Of a stretch of 64,000 bases of DNA, positions 18,681-28,303 are shown in pieces. Origin of the DNA: Ignavibacteriota bacterium (lineage in GTDB: Bacteria > Bacteroidota > Ignavibacteria > Ignavibacteriales > Ignavibacteriaceae). Each line of letters opens with the position of its first letter. Within the stretch, counting starts at the first letter, position 1. The notes below the pieces were generated by a model. The model saw only the letters and a list, made by a program, of their open reading frames with translations. It made no database searches and had not been told where the DNA came from. The stretch is taken from the NCBI GenBank assembly GCA_013285425.1, contig CP053447.1:1990001-2054000 (forward strand), written 5' to 3'. Position numbers and translations under genes: made by a program.

Positions 18681-20472
18681 TTAATCCTCTATTTGTAAAA
18701 CAGCCAAAAATGCTTCTTGTGGAATTTCAACATTGCCAACCTGCTTCATACGTTTCTTACCTTCTTTTTGTTTTTCAAGTAATTTTCTTTTTCGGGATAT
18801 ATCGCCGCCGTAACATTTAGCAATAACATTTTTCCTAAGTGCTTTAACAATTGATTTTGAAATTACTTTTGTTCCGATTGCTGCCTGAATACTTATTTCA
18901 AACATCTGTCTCGGTATTAAATCTTTAAGTTTTGAACTAACCTTTCTGCCCCACTCAAAAGATTTACTTCGATGTACAATCATAGACAAAGCATCAACCG
19001 GTTCTCCGTTTAATAGAATATCAAGTTTAACAAGATCAGATTCACGATAACCAATATATTCATAATCAAAAGATGCATAACCTCTTGTGGAGGATTTTAA
19101 TTTATCATAAAAATCAAAAATTATTTCAGAAAGTGGAAACTCAAACTGAATATCTGCCCGAGTAGGATCTATATAATTAGTATTTATATAAGTGCCCCGT
19201 TTATCCATTGCAAGTTTCATAATATTCCCGACATATTCACTCGGAGTTACTATTTGCGCTTTCATATACGGCTCTTCAACCCTGTCAATGCTGCCGACCG
19301 GAGGCATTTCAGCAGGATTATCAACAGTTATTCTCTCTCCCTTTTTAGTATAAACATAATATTCAACGTTAGGCAGAGTTGTAATAATTGATTGATTATA
19401 CTCGCGTAATAATCGTTCCTGAACAATTTCCATGTGCAGCAAACCAAGAAAGCCGCATCTAAATCCAAATCCCAATGCAGCAGATGTTTCCGGCTGATAT
19501 ATTAAAGCGGAATCATTTAATCTGAATTTATCCAAAGCATCACGAAGATCTTCAAAGTCGTCAGAGTCAGTTGGATATAACCCGCTGTAAACCATTGGCT
19601 TTACATCTTTATAGCCAGGTAGTGGCTCTGCCGCACCATTTTTTGCATGAGTTATTGTATCACCAACCTTTGTTTCGTGAACATCTTTAATCCCTGCAAT
19701 AAGATATCCAACATCGCCTGCTGAAAGTTCATCTGTTTTTATTTTCTTAAGACCTAAGGTGCCAATTTCTTCTGCATCAGATTCAATATGTACTTTAAAG
19801 AATTTGAGTTTATCATTTGTTTTTAAGTGTGCCTTGAAATATTCTAATATAAGCAATAGCTCCCCTGTAAGAATCAAAAACCGAATCAAAAATTAAAGCC
19901 TGAAGCGGTGCATTTGGATCGCCTTTCGGCGGCGGAACCCTTTCAATAACTGCTTCTAATAATTCATTTATACCAATTTTAGATTTAGCACTTGTATGGA
20001 TTATATCTTCTTTATTACAGCCTATCAGTTCGATTATTTGATTAGATACTTTATCAATCTCCGCACTTGGCAGATCTATCTTATTTATGACAGGAATAAT
20101 CTCTAATCCGGCATCAATAGCAAGATAAAGATTACTGATTGTTTGGGCTTCAACTCCTTGTGCAGCGTCAACAATAAGTATAGCTCCTTCACATGCTGCA
20201 AGTGAGCGTGATACTTCATAAGTAAAATCCACATGACCAGGTGTATCAATTAAATTAAGAACATAGTCTTGTCCATTAAATCGATAATGCATCTGAATTG
20301 CATGTGATTTAATTGTAATTCCGCGCTCTCGCTCAAGTTCTAAATTATCTAATATCTGATCCTTCGCCTCACGGGCAGAAACGACACCGGTTTTTTCAAG
20401 TAAACAATCCGCAATTGTAGATTTACCGTGATCTATATGGGCAATAATGCAAAAATTTCTAATGTTATTCAT
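18681..20472 (-). CDS. lepA: Elongation factor 4 (LepA), interrupted by a +1 frameshift
   Basis: Two overlapping frames together make a complete LepA. The 5' part (from 20472) has G1 [10 protein letters not shown]3 DTPGH, G4 NKID and [19 protein letters not shown]; the 3' part resumes with TNDKLKFF and continues through EF-G-like domains to the C-terminal [12 protein letters not shown]. The break is a run of five T at 19820-19824 (AAAAA on the coding strand); with four, the reading frame is continuous at 596 residues, the normal family length. LepA is a ribosome-bound GTPase that assists translation and ribosome assembly. A sequencing or assembly error is more likely than real inactivation. 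It precedes lepB. Confidence 0.93.
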
Positions 20473-20556
20473 ATTCTCAGATTAAATTATGTGCAAATAT
20501 ACTTAGTCAGTAAGTTTTATAAAAGAATGACTAATTATGCCGAAAGCTATTCTATT

Positions 20557-21502
20557 CTATTTTATATTTAACGCTTTGAAAACAATGCCTTCACGCAATG
20601 CATACTCAGATAATACCATCTTGTTTAAGTTAAATAATTGAAATATCTTTTTTAGTATAATCAAACCAGCCGGAATTATATCAGCGCGTTTTGATTCTAA
20701 CCCAGGTACAAGCATTCTTTCCTCAGGTGTTCTTAGGTTCATTATAAGATTATAAATGCTGTCAAATTCATCATAAGTAAACTCAAATCCATTTAATTTT
20801 TTTCTTACAGCATTATCCGATTGAAAGTTTTTTTATCATACAAATTGTATCAACCGTTCCTGATGAACCAACTGCAAAATCTATGCTGCTGAAAAACTTC
20901 AGATTAATTTGTTTTCGGATCTGATTTTCAACATAATCCTCGCAAGCAGTAATTGCTGATTTGGTTATTATATATTCAGGGAAAAAAATATTGGATAATC
21001 TTACAGCACCAACTTTTACACTATCAGCATATTTAATTTTACCATTAACAGCATTAATAAACTCAGTACTTCCGCCGCCAATATCAACACCAAGCACAGT
21101 TGAATTGTGCAGATCGAGTGCATTTTTCATCCCAAGGAAAATCAGCTTTGCTTCAGATTTACCATCGATAATTTTAATTTTTATTTTAGTTCGATTAAAA
21201 ACTTTGCGGATAAATTCTTTGTTATTTGAAGCTTCTCTCACTGCGCTTGTTGCAATAGCAAAAATCTTTGCTTTATGAAATTCTGCCATTCGTTTAAAAT
21301 GCAATAAAACATTTACTGCTGCTTCAGTATCACTTTCAGAAATAATATTTAACCCGTTTTGTTTGATATTCCCGATTCTTAAAAAAACTCTGTCCCGGTC
21401 CAGTAATTTAAGTTTATTGCTTTTGTTAATTTCAATGATTATAAGATGAAAGGAATTTGTTCCGATATCTATTGCAGCAATTCTATCTTTATTCTTATCC
21501 AT
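20557..21502 (-). CDS. Ppx/GppA phosphatase family protein, interrupted by a +1 frameshift
   Basis: The 5' part has the ASKHA phosphate-binding loops AAIDIGTNSFHLIIIE and LGVDIGGGSTEF, and VGSSGTVDTI near the break. The 3' part carries LESKRADIIPAGLIIL and LSEYALREGIVFK, typical of the family's third motif. They are joined if one T is removed from the seven-T run at 20828-20834, giving about 314 residues, standard for the short Ppx/GppA type. The enzyme hydrolyses polyphosphate and/or pppGpp. Its start overlaps the glycosyltransferase stop by eight bases. The rest of the run is intact, so sequence error is likely. Confidence 0.88.
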
Positions 21503-22589
21503 CAGATTTGTTTAAAAGAAGTTTACAAATCTCAAAAACATCTTCAGCCTCAATATCATCAATCAAGTCAGACTTTCTTACAAAGATTTTGTCTTTACCA
21601 TAGGGTGCCCAATTGAATGGGTTTGTCTGACCAAAGAGAGAAATCTGCGGCGTTTGTGTAGTGCCCGCTACGTGCATTATTCCGGTATCATTTGTTATAT
21701 ATAAATCAGAAATAGAAATAAGTGCAGCAACTTCAGGAATTGAATGATCTATGTATTGATGAATAGTTACCTTAGATTTTTCTTTAACATAATTAAGTTC
21801 TTCTTTATCAAACTTAGAACCGGTTATGTAAAAACAACATTTATAATTTTTTTCGAGCAGTGCGACAAGCTTAATATATTTATTTAATGACCATTTGTTT
21901 TGAGGTTTACCAGCACCAACATGAATACCAATCAAACGATGCTGTTTATCTTTGCCCATCTTGTTAACAAAATCAGATGCAGTATCAAGATCATCATTAT
22001 CAAATGCTATATTACTGCTGAAATCATTTGTTGTTATTCCGAAAGGTCTAACAATATCAAGAATAAAATCAGCAACATTAGCATCAGGTTCTTTCCTCCA
22101 ATCAAGTTTAATTCTCTTATCAAAAAAGAAAGAGCTTTCGTTTACCTTGCCATCAAGACTTTCTACTCCAATTCTAACACGGCTTTTTGATATTCTTGAT
22201 ATTAAATTACTTGTAAAGGAAATGGAAACTGTTGAAGGTACAATAACAACATCAAATCCCTGACGTAAATACCTGATGAATTTAATAAATCTTATCGGAA
22301 GAAATATTTTAGGTTTATCAAAAACAAAATAGCTATCGATATATTTATTTTTAATAACAGCAGCTTTGTTAACCGGGCTAACAATTAAAGATAATTTTGA
22401 ATCAGGATACTTTTCTTTTATTGCACGAAACAATGAAACTGATGCCAGCATATCGCCAAGCTGATTATGTTGTCTTACAATCAGAACTTTTTTGACTTCG
22501 CCTAAATCACAGTTGTTATTTTCTTTTATTGAATAATATTTTTTGAGAAATGATAAAATTATTTTTGACAGAGCTGAAGTATGAGCCAT
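21495..22589 (-). CDS. Glycosyltransferase family 9 (heptosyltransferase-like)
   Basis: This 364-residue GT-B protein has an N-terminal VKKVLIVRQHNQLGDMLASVSLF (the GT9 donor/acceptor loop), and C-terminal GIHVGAGKPQNKW and ITNDTGIMHVAG with SLFGQTNPFNW, the nucleotide-sugar-binding motifs. The family transfers heptose or related sugars from ADP-activated donors to the lipopolysaccharide inner core. It sits between a small membrane protein and ppx/gppA in one tight minus-strand run (6-base gap upstream, 8-base overlap downstream). No other LPS core genes are beside it. Confidence 0.9.
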   Translation of the reverse strand: MAHTSALSKIILSFLKKYYSIKENNNCDLGEVKKVLIVRQHNQLGDMLASVSLFRAIKEKYPDSKLSLIVSPVNKAAVIKNKYIDSYFVFDKPKIFLPIRFIKFIRYLRQGFDVVIVPSTVSISFTSNLISRISKSRVRIGVESLDGKVNESSFFFDKRIKLDWRKEPDANVADFILDIVRPFGITTNDFSSNIAFDNDDLDTASDFVNKMGKDKQHRLIGIHVGAGKPQNKWSLNKYIKLVALLEKNYKCCFYITGSKFDKEELNYVKEKSKVTIHQYIDHSIPEVAALISISDLYITNDTGIMHVAGTTQTPQISLFGQTNPFNWAPYGKDKIFVRKSDLIDDIEAEDVFEICKLLLNKSDG

Positions 22590-22595
22590 ATTAAA

Positions 22596-22790
22596 TCACT
22601 TTTTATCTTTATCACTTGATTTAATTTCAACATACTTAGCTTCTTCGACGTCTTCAAATTTTGATTTTCGCTTTACCGGATTCGATTTAATTTCAGTATT
22701 ACTTTTCGTACTAAAGAAGTTTTTCAGCATTGTATAAATCAATCTGAATAAAATATAAAACAGTAAAATATATAAAAAGAATTTTAGCAT
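22596..22790 (-). CDS. Small single-pass membrane protein
   Basis: This 64-residue protein has one N-terminal hydrophobic helix (about 3-22), a basic stretch, and a charged, lysine-rich cytoplasmic tail. It resembles the short DUF4834-like membrane proteins of Bacteroidota in layout, but no signature residue settles it. It lies three bases downstream of the deoxynucleoside kinase stop and six bases before the glycosyltransferase start, which supports it as a translated member of the run. Function unknown. Confidence 0.65.
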   Translation of the reverse strand: MLKFFLYILLFYILFRLIYTMLKNFFSTKSNTEIKSNPVKRKSKFEDVEEAKYVEIKSSDKDKK

Positions 22791-22793
22791 AAT

Positions 22794-23453
22794 CTAACCA
22801 GATAATTTCCTTTCAGGATTAAAGTACTCTATTGGTCCGCGCTCATCTCTGAAAATTTCCCTGAACAATTCATCAAAGTCATTGTCATTACTTACAAAAT
22901 CAATCTCTGATGAGTTGACAATCAATAGCGGGGTTGAATTATATCTGAAAAAAAAGTGATTGTAAGCTTCGCTTAGCTCTTCTATATAATTTCTTGATAA
23001 ATTTCTCTCAATACTTCTGCTGCGTTTTTTAATATTAAACATCAATCTATCCACACTTGATTGTAAATAGACAACCAGATCAGGTTTTCTGAGATTTCTT
23101 GATAGCAGCGGAAACACTGATTCGTAGAGTTTTAACTCTTCAGCCGAAAGATTTAAATAAGCAAATATTTTATCCTTATCAAAAATATAATCGCAAATAA
23201 TAAAATGATTAAACAGATCTTCCTGATTCAGTTCTTCCTGCTGTTTAAATCTGTTGATTAAAAAAACATTTGAGTTTGGAAAGCATATCTTTTTCTGTCG
23301 TTATAAAAGTTTTCAAGAAATGGATTAGCTTCAAACTGTTCAAAGATAAGCTTTGCTTCCAAACGTGTCTTCAGCTTTTTTTGCGAGTGCTGTTTTGCCG
23401 GCTCCAATTACACCTTCTACAGCGATATATTTAATTTCTTCAGATGCAGCCAA
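22794..23453 (-). CDS. Deoxynucleoside kinase, interrupted by two compensating frameshifts
   Basis: From TTG at 23453 the frame reads IAVEGVIGAGKTALAKK (P-loop), then breaks at a seven-T run (23376-23382) where one base is extra. The next frame reads AKLIFEQFEANPFLENFYND and the QTQMFF motif, then breaks at a seven-A run (23260-23266) where one base is missing. The last frame gives LINRFKQQEE through PDLVVYLQSSVDRLMFNIKKR, with the LID arginines. Restored length is 219 residues, normal for the dCK/dGK family that phosphorylates salvaged deoxynucleosides. The start overlaps the folK stop by 14 bases. The indels cancel, which favours sequence error. Confidence 0.85.
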
Positions 23454-23976
23454 GGTTTATATTTTCCGTAATAAGTTTATCATATAGTATTTTAAGAATA
23501 TGTTTGCTTTCAAGTTCATCAATAAAATCTTTATATCTTCTGTTGTAAACCGGGTTGATAATTTCCGGTTCAATTTCAACCAGGGGAAAAAGGACAAAAT
23601 CACGATTAATAATACCTTTATGCGGTAAAGTAATAATTTCATCAGAAAAAATTAAATCGTTAAAGAGTAAAATATCCAGATCAATTTCCCTTGGACCCCA
23701 TCTTTCTCTTTTTATTCTGCCGATTTTTTTTTCAATCTTTTTTAATTCTTTTAGCAACTCACCCGGACTGTATTCAGTTTCAATTTTTATTACTGCATTA
23801 TAAAAATCAGATTGATCTTTATTTCCAAATGGTAAAGTCTCATAGACTGATGATACAGATTTTACAATAGTATTGCTTAAAAGGTTAATGCATGAAATTG
23901 ACCGTTGTAAATTTTCAAGACGATTACCAACATTACTGCCTAAGCCAATAAATACAGTATTATTTTTCCCGGACAT
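23440..23976 (-). CDS. folK: 2-amino-4-hydroxy-6-hydroxymethyldihydropteridine pyrophosphokinase
   Basis: The 178-residue protein has the N-terminal FIGLGSNVGNRLENL, the YNAVIKIET strand, and the HPPK signature RERWGPREIDLDILLF with the magnesium-binding aspartates. It transfers pyrophosphate from ATP to 6-hydroxymethyl-dihydropterin in folate synthesis. The ATG at 23976 shares a base with the folB stop (TGATG), so the two are coupled; an in-frame TTG three bases earlier is less likely. folP is not in the window. Confidence 0.95.
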   Translation of the reverse strand: MSGKNNTVFIGLGSNVGNRLENLQRSISCINLLSNTIVKSVSSVYETLPFGNKDQSDFYNAVIKIETEYSPGELLKELKKIEKKIGRIKRERWGPREIDLDILLFNDLIFSDEIITLPHKGIINRDFVLFPLVEIEPEIINPVYNRRYKDFIDELESKHILKILYDKLITENINLGCI

Positions 23977-24353
23977 CAATTTTTCAGATCTTCCCTTTCC
24001 TTAATAACTTCAACTTCAACACAGTCAACCATACCGCCGAGCGGAGGATTATTTTTCCGTACTCTTACAGCAATTTTATTAATTTCCGCAAATTTATTCA
24101 ATAATTCATCTGCAATTCTATCCGCAACAGATTCAATTAAATAGTACTTCTGCTCCAAAGCCAGATGATAGAGTACCTTGTAAACTTTCTGATAGTCAAT
24201 TGTTTCGTGTAATGAATCATGTTTTGCAGCTTTAGAAAAATCAGTATAGATATCAACATCAGCTTCGAATTTACCGCCAACACTTTGTTCTTCACTCATA
24301 ACACCATGATAACCGTAAAATGCTGCTTTTTTAATACGAATAATATTTTGCAT
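23976..24353 (-). CDS. folB: Dihydroneopterin aldolase
   Basis: This 125-residue protein has the FolB core: KKAAFYGYHGVMSEEQSVGGKFEADVDI at the N-terminus, TIDYQKVYKVLYHL, the active-site glutamate in LIESVADRIADELL, and the C-terminal VRVRKNNPPLGGMVDCVEVEV. It cleaves dihydroneopterin to 6-hydroxymethyl-dihydropterin and glycolaldehyde, the substrate of the folK product encoded next. It is the first gene of the run that continues to about 14.6 kb, with 167 bases of non-coding sequence before pgeF. Confidence 0.95.
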   Translation of the reverse strand: MQNIIRIKKAAFYGYHGVMSEEQSVGGKFEADVDIYTDFSKAAKHDSLHETIDYQKVYKVLYHLALEQKYYLIESVADRIADELLNKFAEINKIAVRVRKNNPPLGGMVDCVEVEVIKEREDLKN

Positions 24354-24520
24354 AAGGTTCCTGAAATTATTTAATCAAAATTACATATTATCTTCAATAG
24401 TTTCTTTAGTGTTTTACTGATTGCGTTAAATTATTTAATCCTGTCTTAACAAAGTACCTGTTTTACCAGATTATAATTAAAATAGAATTACTCAGGGTAA
24501 AATTGTTTCATTACCTTTGT

Positions 24521-25255
24521 TTAATTCCTCATTGCAATTACACCTATAGATCTGCCGGAAAGATTTCCATCACGTCTGTAAGAATGAAATAATCCGCTAT
24601 ATTCAAATGTACAAAGAGCTGATCTTTGTATTTGAACTTTTGGTATTCCGGACTCCAGTAAAATATCATAATTCACACCGCTTACATCCAGCAAATATTT
24701 TTTATCACGCTTTATTAAATATTTTTTTTCAAACTTTTCTGCAACCTCTTCACCCACTTCATAATTGTTTTGTGAAATTGACGGACCGACATAAACATTA
24801 AGATTTTCTGGTTTGGAATTAAATTCTTTTAAAAGCTTGTTAAGAGTTTTACCTAAAATATTTTGTGCTGTACCTCTCCAGCCTGCATGAACTGAAGCAA
24901 TAACCTGATTTTTATAATCATAAATAAATATTGGTGTGCAATCAGCAATAATAACAGCCAATCCAAGTCCTTTTTTATTTGTAATCAATGCATCACTCTG
25001 CCCGCAATCTCCGCTGTTATCAACTGTTTTTATTATATCCGAATGAATTTGTCTTTGAAAGCTGATAGAATTATCAGATAATCCAATTTGTTCAAAAAAA
25101 TCCTTGCGGTTTTTCTCAACAATTATTTTATCATCACCAACTGAAAAAGAAAGATTAAAATAAAACGGTGGTTGGGCATTTTCAGAAATAATGGTACTGA
25201 ATCCAAAGATCAGTTCCGGGAATCTGTTAAATATGTATGGTTTAAGAATAAACAT
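24521..25255 (-). CDS. pgeF: Peptidoglycan editing factor PgeF / YfiH family (multicopper-like) enzyme
   Basis: This 244-residue protein has the family's metal ligands in VIIADCTPIFIYD (Cys) and VIASVHAGWRGTAQNI (His), and the C-terminal CTFEYSGLFHSYRRDGNLSGRSIGVI. The family was annotated as polyphenol oxidase; members are now linked to purine nucleoside cleavage and, in E. coli, to removing wrongly placed L-Ser in peptidoglycan precursors. The substrate here is unproven. It is transcribed alone, with divergent surE 122 bases away. Confidence 0.9.
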   Translation of the reverse strand: MFILKPYIFNRFPELIFGFSTIISENAQPPFYFNLSFSVGDDKIIVEKNRKDFFEQIGLSDNSISFQRQIHSDIIKTVDNSGDCGQSDALITNKKGLGLAVIIADCTPIFIYDYKNQVIASVHAGWRGTAQNILGKTLNKLLKEFNSKPENLNVYVGPSISQNNYEVGEEVAEKFEKKYLIKRDKKYLLDVSGVNYDILLESGIPKVQIQRSALCTFEYSGLFHSYRRDGNLSGRSIGVIAMRN

Positions 25256-25377
25256 TTTTTTTCAGGTCAATTTAATCAATCTTTATAAATGATATATCAA
25301 GTCAAATAAACTTAGATTGGTGAAAATTAGTGTTAATACTATATTGCCGCATTAAAAAAAATTAAAAAAGGGAAAAA

Positions 25378-26151
25378 TTGAGAATTTTAGTTTCAAACGA
25401 CGATGGTATTGATTCAGCAGGGATTCACTCTCTGGCTGAAGCATTAAAAGAAATTGCAGAAATAACAGTTGTTGCTCCTCATAAAGAACAAAGCGCAGTA
25501 GGACATGCAATAACAATGCAAACACCTTTGCGGGTTTTTGAGTATCAGAAAAATGGAAATTTTTTCGGCTATGCCGTTGATGGAACACCTGCTGATTGCA
25601 TAAAAATAGGAATAAGAAATATTATGACCGCTCCGCCTGATTTAGTTATATCAGGAATAAACCATGGATCAAATACTGCAATAAATATTATATACTCAGG
25701 TACAGTTTCAGCAGCACGGGAAGGAGCGATAATGGAAGTTCCTTCAATCGCAATTTCTGTTGCAAGCTACAGGGTATTGGATTTTTCTTATGCAGCAAAA
25801 ATTGCAAAACATCTTGCACAGGAAGTTTTCAAAAGAAAACTGCCTAACGGTACAATGCTTAATGTTAATGTTCCAAATCTTCCTGAAAAAGAAATCAAAG
25901 GAATTGTTCTTACTAAACAAGGTAAATCCAAATGGGATGATACTTATGAAAAAAGAATTGATCCTTATGGCAGAAATTATTATTGGCTTACAGGCAGTTT
26001 AATGGCTGTTGATATTGACCCGGATCTTGATCAGGCAGCAATTAAAAATAACTGCGTTTCAATCACTCCCATTCATTTTGATCTTACCGATTATAATACT
26101 TTCGATAAAATGAAGAACTGGAAAATTGAAAATCTGCTGAATGGAAGGTAA
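25378..26151 (+). CDS. surE: 5'/3'-nucleotidase SurE
   Basis: This 257-residue protein has the SurE metal site MRILVSNDDGIDSAGIHSL (DD pair), the conserved SAVGHAITM, the YAVDGTPADCIKIG segment and SGINHGSNTAINIIYSGTVSAAREG. It hydrolyses nucleoside monophosphates and short polyphosphates, probably in stress survival. The start is TTG with AAGGG about seven bases upstream. It leads a plus-strand run with the von Willebrand-like protein (12-base gap) and comF. Confidence 0.96.
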   Translation: MRILVSNDDGIDSAGIHSLAEALKEIAEITVVAPHKEQSAVGHAITMQTPLRVFEYQKNGNFFGYAVDGTPADCIKIGIRNIMTAPPDLVISGINHGSNTAINIIYSGTVSAAREGAIMEVPSIAISVASYRVLDFSYAAKIAKHLAQEVFKRKLPNGTMLNVNVPNLPEKEIKGIVLTKQGKSKWDDTYEKRIDPYGRNYYWLTGSLMAVDIDPDLDQAAIKNNCVSITPIHFDLTDYNTFDKMKNWKIENLLNGR

Positions 26152-26162
26152 CTTGATTTATA

Positions 26163-28301
26163 ATGTTCGGTTATGAAAATATAAATCTTACATTCTCATT
26201 CAACCTTATTTTTTTTATAATAAGCCTGCTGATAATAATTGCTTATTCAGTTTATGTGTATAAATATACTCTTCCTCCTGTCAGCAGATTTAGAAGATTT
26301 TTTCTGGCTTTTATAAGAATCATTGCTTTAACATTACTTGTATTTATTATTTTTGAACCAACTCTTATCTTAACCGAAAAAAAAATCCTGCCTCCTGTCA
26401 GTCTGTTTTTTATTGATAATAGTAAATCAATGCAAATTAACGATGGAAGCAAAAGAACAGAAGTTGTTAATCGTTTTATTGATGATATTATAAATACTGA
26501 TGTAAAGGGAGAGAAAAAATTCTATAGCTTCGGCTCAAGAACAGATGCTGTGGCAGCTGATAGTTTAAATAAACTTAACTTCACAGAACCTTCCACTAAC
26601 TTTGCCCAGATTATTGATATTATAAGAAACTCAGATGATAATATTTCTACAATTACAATTATATCAGATGGTGTAATCACAGACGGATCAACACCTTTTT
26701 ACAGTGCACAGCGTTTAGGGATTCCATTTTTTAATTTAGCTGTGGGTGATAGTTCCAGAAAAAAAGATATTGAATTAAAAAACGTATTGTTTAATGAATA
26801 TATCTATGCTCAAACTCCGACTGCAATAAATGCTGTGATTACTAATAATGGATTTGCAGGTAAAAATGTTTCTGCCGGTCTGTATGAAGGATCAAATCTT
26901 ATTTCGCAAAAAAATATCATACTTGATAAAAGCGGAGTTAACTCACTCTCATTTGAATATACACCAGTTGAAAGCGGTGAAAAAAAGATTCAAATAAAAG
27001 TAAGTGTTCTGGATAATGAAGCTTCTGCTCTTAATAATAATAAAAGCTTTTTTGTTAACATACTTGATAATAAAATCAATATTCTGCTGATAGCAGGATC
27101 ACCAGGTGCTGATTTAACATTTATTAAGAATTCTCTTACAGAAGATCCAAATTTAAAAGTTAACACACTCACACAGATTTCTCCCAATAGATTTTTAGAA
27201 CAAAATCAGAACCTTTTATTAGATAGTGCTGACATTATTTATTTAATAGATTATCCGACCCAGAACTCTGATAACGGATTTCTTACAAAGGTGTCTGATA
27301 AACTTAGGAATAAAAACATTCCATTGTTCTTATTGCTTTCTTCCGATGTTTCACCATTGAAATTGAAGACGATCGAAGATTTACTTCCAATTTCAGTAAC
27401 ACAGATTGAAAACAATTATTTACAGGTTCAGCCAAATCCGGAGTTTAATGAATCTTCAAATCCGCTCTTAAACCACTCTTCTGAAAGCGACTGGAATAAT
27501 TTACCCCCAATACCTCAGGCAATCTCAAATATTAAAGTTAAACCTGAAGGAAGAGTAATAGTAAAAACTTTAGTTAGCGGACAGCCGAGAAGTAATCCCT
27601 TAATAGTTACCAAAAATCTCGGCTCTAAGCGTTCAATAGTAGTTTTAGGAAATGAAATCTGGAGATGGAAATTACAGACCGCTCAAAAAAATATTAAGTT
27701 ATTTGATAGTTTTCTGTTAAGCTCAAACAGATGGCTGAATGCTCCTGATGAAGATAAAAAAATAATGATAAGAACTTCAAAAAAATTCTATGCTGCAGGT
27801 GAGCCGATAGATTTTTCAGCACAAGTATATGACGACTTATTCAATCCATTAAGTGATGCTGAATTAAAATTAAACATTTCTGGTCCCGAATATCATGATG
27901 AAATTATACTAAGCTCAATTGGTAATGGATTATATGAAGGAAGTTTATCATTAACTAAAAATGGTGATTATAAGTTTTCTGGTCAGGTACTGTTTGATAA
28001 TAAAAATTTGGGATACGATAATGGAACATTTAATGTTGGAGATGTTGATCCTGAATTACTTGAAAGCAGGATGAATTTTGATTTTCTTAATCAGTTAAGT
28101 ATTGAGACAAAAGGAAAAACCTATGTAAATACTAACACCGATCAGCTAATCGGGGATTTGATACAAGCAAATCAGGATTTATCAAAAGAGAAAATTTTAA
28201 CTTCAGAAATAAGACTTTGGTCTAGTGAGATATTGTTGATTTTAGTAATAGTTCTGTTTTCATTGGAATGGTTCATCAGAAAACGATCCGGAATGCTTTA
28301 A
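26163..28301 (+). CDS. Membrane protein with von Willebrand-type (MIDAS) domain
   Basis: The 712-residue protein has two N-terminal membrane helices (about 10-32 and 42-64), a large extracytoplasmic part, and a C-terminal helix followed by a short basic tail. Right after the second helix, VSLFFIDNSKSMQIND gives a DxSxS metal-ion-dependent adhesion site, and TIISDGVITDGS a further MIDAS element, so this part is a von Willebrand A-like domain. The rest is beta-rich with an immunoglobulin-like segment (about 540-630). It resembles BatA-like and glutamine-amidotransferase-like VWA proteins of Bacteroidota. Its ligand is unknown. comF follows directly. Confidence 0.75.
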   Translation: MFGYENINLTFSFNLIFFIISLLIIIAYSVYVYKYTLPPVSRFRRFFLAFIRIIALTLLVFIIFEPTLILTEKKILPPVSLFFIDNSKSMQINDGSKRTEVVNRFIDDIINTDVKGEKKFYSFGSRTDAVAADSLNKLNFTEPSTNFAQIIDIIRNSDDNISTITIISDGVITDGSTPFYSAQRLGIPFFNLAVGDSSRKKDIELKNVLFNEYIYAQTPTAINAVITNNGFAGKNVSAGLYEGSNLISQKNIILDKSGVNSLSFEYTPVESGEKKIQIKVSVLDNEASALNNNKSFFVNILDNKINILLIAGSPGADLTFIKNSLTEDPNLKVNTLTQISPNRFLEQNQNLLLDSADIIYLIDYPTQNSDNGFLTKVSDKLRNKNIPLFLLLSSDVSPLKLKTIEDLLPISVTQIENNYLQVQPNPEFNESSNPLLNHSSESDWNNLPPIPQAISNIKVKPEGRVIVKTLVSGQPRSNPLIVTKNLGSKRSIVVLGNEIWRWKLQTAQKNIKLFDSFLLSSNRWLNAPDEDKKIMIRTSKKFYAAGEPIDFSAQVYDDLFNPLSDAELKLNISGPEYHDEIILSSIGNGLYEGSLSLTKNGDYKFSGQVLFDNKNLGYDNGTFNVGDVDPELLESRMNFDFLNQLSIETKGKTYVNTNTDQLIGDLIQANQDLSKEKILTSEIRLWSSEILLILVIVLFSLEWFIRKRSGML

Positions 28302-28303
28302 TT

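Noticed and set aside
18681..19889. A separate 402-residue GTPase fragment starting at 19889
   Set aside because: Its first residues are an out-of-frame read of lepA; the gene is one LepA split by a base insertion.
20557..20742. A separate 61-residue protein
   Set aside because: It is the C-terminal end of Ppx/GppA after a frameshift; its motifs belong to that family.
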